From Aquamicrobium aerolatum DSM 21857 (lineage in GTDB: Bacteria; Pseudomonadota; Alphaproteobacteria; Rhizobiales; Rhizobiaceae), in contig NZ_FORF01000002.1 in assembly GCF_900113935.1 (NCBI RefSeq), positions 1 through 64,000 of the forward strand: 64,000 nt of DNA. Reading direction: 5' to 3'. The position numbers and the translations under genes were made by a program. Shown here in pieces: positions 60,685 through 64,000 of the stretch; position 1 is the stretch's first letter; every line of letters begins with the position of its first letter. A model generated the notes under the pieces. The model was given only the letters and a program-made list of their open reading frames with translations. It ran no database searches and was not told the DNA's origin.

Positions 60685-62460
60685 GTGTGTGGAATCTGCG
60701 GAGAAATTCGGTTCGATGGAACGCAACCATCGGCAACAGTTCAAAACAAGATGATGGACACGCTCGCACCGCGCGGTCCGGACGGAGCGGGACTTGTCAT
60801 TCATGGCAATGTCGCCCTCGGGCACCGGCGTCTGCGCATCATCGACCTGTCCGAAAAGGCACAGCAGCCGATGAGTGACCCCGAACTGGGTCTGACAATC
60901 GCTTTCAATGGTTGCATCTATAATTACGCCGAATTACGGGCCGAGCTGGAAGGCCAAGGATACCGGTTCTTCTCGCAAGGAGATACTGAGGTGATCCTGA
61001 AGGCATGGCATGCCTGGGGCATCGACTGTGTCACGCGCTTCCACGGCATGTTCGCGTTCGTCCTTCACGAGCGCGACACCGGGCGCGTCGTGATGGCGCG
61101 CGACCGTTTCGGGATCAAGCCGCTTTATCTGAACGAGAAACCGCAAGCGCTGCGTTTTGCCTCCTCGCTGCCGGCCCTGCTGAAAGCCGGCGATGTCGAC
61201 ACGTCGATCGACCCCTATGCGCTTCACAATTATCTGTCGTTTCACGCTGTGGTACCGCCCCCGCGCACGATCATCAACGGTGTGCGCAAACTGCCGGCGG
61301 CGACGATCCGCACCATCGAGCCGGACGGCCGCAGCAAAGATCTCGTCTATTGGGCACCCGCCCACGAACGCGATCCTGCGCTGGCGGGAATGTCCTCGCA
61401 AGACTGGCGCGATGCCGTGCTCGACGCCGTGCGCACCGCCGTCAAGCGCCGGATGGTCGCCGACGTGCCTGTCGGCGTCCTTCTGTCCGGCGGGGTCGAT
61501 TCCAGCCTGATCGTGGGCCTGCTCGCCGAAGCAGGCCAGCAAGACCTCAAGACATTTTCGGTCGGCTTTCAGGAAGCGAACGGCGAAAAAGGCGACGAGT
61601 TCGTCTATTCTGACCTGATCGCCCGTCACTATGGCACGGATCATCACCAGATTTTCGTGCCGTCGGATCGTCTGATGGACGCGCTGCCCGGCGTCATCGC
61701 GTCGATGTCGGAACCGATGGTGTCCTATGACAATGTCGGCTTCTATCTGCTGGCTCAGGAAGTCTCCAAACAGGTCAGGGTCGTTCAATCCGGACAGGGC
61801 GCCGACGAAATCTTCGCCGGTTACCACTGGTATCCGCCGCTCAGCCGCTCGACCGATGTGGTTCATGACTATGCGACCGTGTTCTTCGATCGCTCGCACG
61901 AGACACTGAAGACGCAGATCAACCCGCAATGGCTGCCGCAGGAAGACCCGAGCCTGGCACTGGTGAGCGCACATCTGACCCAGCCCGGCGCACAGACACC
62001 CGTTGATGCGGCGCTCCGGCTCGACAGCCAGGTCATGCTTGTGGACGATCCCGTCAAACGCGTCGACAACATGACGATGGCGTGGGGGCTTGAAGCCCGC
62101 GTTCCCTTTCTCGACCATGAACTGGCTGAACTGGCGGCGAAGATTCCGCCGGAAGAAAAGCTGCGGGATAACGGCAAGGGCGTTCTCAAGGACGCAGCCC
62201 GCCTGATCATCCCGCACGAGGTGATCGACCGGAAGAAGGGTTATTTCCCGGTCCCTGAGCTGAAATATATCGATGGCCCCTATCTGGAAATGGTGCGGGA
62301 CGCATTGACGTCGCAGGCGGCCCGCGACCGCGGCATCTTCCGCGACAGCTACCTTGAGACATTGTTCGCGGAACCGTCAAAACACATCACGCCCCTGCAA
62401 GGGTCCGAGCTCTGGCAGGCCGGACTTCTGGAAATGTGGCTGCAAACGCACGGAATTTGA
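60685..62460 (+). CDS. asnO: N-acetylglutaminylglutamine amidotransferase (asparagine-synthase family)
   Basis: Makes the C-terminal amide of the dipeptide osmolyte N-acetylglutaminylglutamine amide (NAGGN). The 591-residue protein has a class II glutaminase domain with nucleophile Cys2 (MCGICGEIRF), RGPDGAG, LGHRRLRIIDLSEKAQQPM and GDTEVIL, then the AsnB-like synthetase domain with the PPi loop SGGVDSS (about 267-273) and QGADEIFAGYHWY. The GTG start (60685) is preceded by AGGAAGGA and fixes Cys2 as the nucleophile. In rhizobia this gene is asnO and is osmotically induced with ngg; here ngg begins 4 bases after the stop. Confidence 0.9.
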   Translation: MCGICGEIRFDGTQPSATVQNKMMDTLAPRGPDGAGLVIHGNVALGHRRLRIIDLSEKAQQPMSDPELGLTIAFNGCIYNYAELRAELEGQGYRFFSQGDTEVILKAWHAWGIDCVTRFHGMFAFVLHERDTGRVVMARDRFGIKPLYLNEKPQALRFASSLPALLKAGDVDTSIDPYALHNYLSFHAVVPPPRTIINGVRKLPAATIRTIEPDGRSKDLVYWAPAHERDPALAGMSSQDWRDAVLDAVRTAVKRRMVADVPVGVLLSGGVDSSLIVGLLAEAGQQDLKTFSVGFQEANGEKGDEFVYSDLIARHYGTDHHQIFVPSDRLMDALPGVIASMSEPMVSYDNVGFYLLAQEVSKQVRVVQSGQGADEIFAGYHWYPPLSRSTDVVHDYATVFFDRSHETLKTQINPQWLPQEDPSLALVSAHLTQPGAQTPVDAALRLDSQVMLVDDPVKRVDNMTMAWGLEARVPFLDHELAELAAKIPPEEKLRDNGKGVLKDAARLIIPHEVIDRKKGYFPVPELKYIDGPYLEMVRDALTSQAARDRGIFRDSYLETLFAEPSKHITPLQGSELWQAGLLEMWLQTHGI

Positions 62461-62464
62461 CGAC

Positions 62465-64000
62465 ATGAGCAAGGATCACACAATGGCTCGGCCGCGGTCG
62501 GAAAAAGCGCTGGCGCATCGCCTTAAGCGCATGCGTGCGGAAGCGATGCAGCCGTCGTCGGCCTCGACCGGCGACCACAACCCGGCTCGCGAGGCGGCGT
62601 TCGTCGATTGCGGCTGGGGTCGCCTCATCTTCGCGCAGACATTTTCCGACCCGGCGGACTTGCTGGAACTGTTGCGCAATGAGGGCGCGGAACGACGCGA
62701 CATCGCGCTCTATGTCCGAGACCCGCATGTGCTGCTTGCCGCAGCGCCGCAGCACGTCTTCCTCGACCCGTCGCATACGTTCCGGCTCGAACTTTCGACC
62801 TATCGTCCCAGCCGCCGCCAGCCGCAGGGCTATTTCATCAGGCGGCTCTCCTCCGAGGCGGACGCGCGCGCCGTCAACCGCATCTACGCATCACGCGGCA
62901 TGGTCCAGGTCAACCCGGACTTCTTCTGGTCCAACCGGGACAACCGCGCGATCACCTATTTCGTCGCCGAGGACGTGATTACCGGCGAGATCATCGGCAC
63001 CGTGACCGGCATCGATCACGACCGCGCTTTCGACGACCCGGAACGCGGCGCATCGCTGTGGTGCCTTGCCGTGGAGCCGCAAGCGCGCCATCCCGGCATC
63101 GGCGAAGGTCTGGTGCGTCGCCTGGCGGAACATTTTTCCGCAAGGGGCGCGGCGCATATGGACCTGTCGGTCCTGCACGACAACGAGCAGGCGATTGCAT
63201 TGTACGAAAAGCTTGGTTTCCGGCGCGTCCCGGTCTTTGCCGTGAAGTGCAAGAACCCGATCAACGAAAAGCTCTTCGCCCCGCCGCTGGCAGCCTATGA
63301 CGAGCTTAATCCCTATGCCCGGCTGATCGTCGATGAGGCGCATCGGCGCGGCATCCATGTCGAACTGACCGACGCGCAGGCCGGCTTTTTCCGGCTGTCA
63401 CAGGGCGGGCGTTCCGTTCACTGCCGGGAGAGCCTTTCCGACCTGACCTCAGGCGTGGCCATGTCGATCTGCGACGACAAGGCGGTGACACGGCGCGTGG
63501 TGGAGCGAGCCGGTCTTGCCGTACCCGCGCAAATGACGGCGGGGGACGACCCGGAGCAACTGGCGGCCTTCCTGCAACGCCATGAGCGCGTGGTGGTCAA
63601 GCCCGCACGGGGCGAACAAGGCCGTGGCGTGGCAGTCGATATCGACAATATGGACGATCTGCAAAACGCCATCACAACCGCAAATGACCTGTGTGAGCGG
63701 GTGCTTGTCGAGGAATGTTTCGCGGGAGAAGATCTGCGCCTGCTCGTCATCGATTTCGAGCTGGTGGCCGCCGCAGTGCGCCGCCCGCCCTGCATCGTCG
63801 GCGACGGACGGCGCAAGGTGCGCAGCCTGATCGCCGCGCAGTCGCGTCGACGCGCCGCCGCCACGGGCGGCGAAAGCACCATTCCGCTCGATGCCGAAAC
63901 GGAACGGTGTCTCGGGCTTGCCGGCTTCACGCTCGACAGCGTGCCCGACGAGGGGGTGGAGATCACCGTGCGCAAGACCGCCAATCTGCACACCGGCGGA
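62465..64000 (+). CDS. ngg: N-acetylglutaminylglutamine synthetase, GNAT plus ATP-grasp (5' part)
   Basis: The frame is open from ATG 62465 to the window end (512 codons) and so lacks a stop. The N-terminal lead KALAHRLKRMRAEAM (about 14-28) is typical of the trio family. The acetyltransferase domain (about 115-275) has the GNAT motif A SLWCLAVEPQARHPGIGEGL and LHDNEQAIALYEKLGF. A second domain from about 325 looks like the ATP-grasp ligase: DKAVTRRVVERAGLAVP, ERVVVKPARGEQGRGVAV and RVLVEECFAGEDLRLLVIDF. It acetylates and joins glutamine units to give N-acetylglutaminylglutamine, the substrate of AsnO. Operon with asnO; the M42 peptidase often found next would lie beyond the window. Confidence 0.88.
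   Translation, partial: MSKDHTMARPRSEKALAHRLKRMRAEAMQPSSASTGDHNPAREAAFVDCGWGRLIFAQTFSDPADLLELLRNEGAERRDIALYVRDPHVLLAAAPQHVFLDPSHTFRLELSTYRPSRRQPQGYFIRRLSSEADARAVNRIYASRGMVQVNPDFFWSNRDNRAITYFVAEDVITGEIIGTVTGIDHDRAFDDPERGASLWCLAVEPQARHPGIGEGLVRRLAEHFSARGAAHMDLSVLHDNEQAIALYEKLGFRRVPVFAVKCKNPINEKLFAPPLAAYDELNPYARLIVDEAHRRGIHVELTDAQAGFFRLSQGGRSVHCRESLSDLTSGVAMSICDDKAVTRRVVERAGLAVPAQMTAGDDPEQLAAFLQRHERVVVKPARGEQGRGVAVDIDNMDDLQNAITTANDLCERVLVEECFAGEDLRLLVIDFELVAAAVRRPPCIVGDGRRKVRSLIAAQSRRRAAATGGESTIPLDAETERCLGLAGFTLDSVPDEGVEITVRKTANLHTGG

Overview
The window looks like chromosome or megaplasmid DNA of an alphaproteobacterium of the order Hyphomicrobiales (Rhizobiales; Phyllobacteriaceae/Brucellaceae type). 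The reasons are the high G+C codon use, short rhizobial-type palindromic intergenic repeats (15481-15556 and 15969-16071), many peptide, TRAP and branched-chain ABC importers with amino-acid catabolic genes, a CIO-type cytochrome bd operon, and an asnO-ngg osmoprotectant operon. No family search could be run; all names rest on motifs and remembered families.

Layout. 1-324: right end of an IS21-family element (istB tail plus terminal repeats) that has removed the 5' end of an acetolactate-synthase-like TPP enzyme (326-2005), followed by a VOC-protein remnant. 2476-4530: isobutyryl-CoA dehydrogenase and 3-hydroxyisobutyrate dehydrogenase (valine catabolism), then a structured intergenic region that looks like a small RNA (4630-4785). 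4910-12581: mixed housekeeping genes (omega-aminotransferase, secreted repeat protein, homocysteine methyltransferase, HisKA_2 histidine kinase, DUF488, HVA1-like, FUSC transporter). 12753-15297: cydA-cydB-DUF2474 cyanide-insensitive type quinol oxidase, with a very small third membrane gene. 16073-20977: complete Dpp/Opp-type ABC importer. 21113-23563: OsmC, an AhpD/CMD-like protein, a PuuD-like class I amidotransferase and a FadR-type regulator.

23780-44802 holds two transport-plus-catabolism modules that converge on one bidirectional terminator (32790-32825). Module 1 is a DctPQM TRAP transporter, an IclR regulator, HyuA, HyuB and a glutamate-semialdehyde-aminomutase-like class III PLP enzyme. 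Module 2, on the minus strand, is an M24 peptidase, a Tat-type solute-binding protein, two permeases, a second HyuB-HyuA pair and two ATPases, with a LacI-type regulator beside it and a shared operator. They appear to import and open two different oxoproline/hydantoin-like or peptide-derived substrates.

44938-49124: PuuB-like oxidoreductase, VOC protein, cyclophilin-like protein and a beta-hydroxyacid dehydrogenase homologue. 49177-60026: the most coherent candidate for a new pathway. It has a Liv-type ABC importer, a TetR regulator, a class III aminotransferase, an aminotransferase resembling the beta-phenylalanine/beta-amino-acid transaminases, and an acetoacetyl-CoA-synthetase-like ligase. 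A near-perfect 30-bp palindrome lies in the divergent aminotransferase/ligase promoter region, with related half-sites in front of livJ. This could take up a beta-amino acid, transaminate it to a beta-keto acid and activate that to the CoA ester. 60087-64000: a MarR regulator divergent, across a perfect palindrome, from asnO and ngg (N-acetylglutaminylglutamine amide synthesis); ngg runs off the window.
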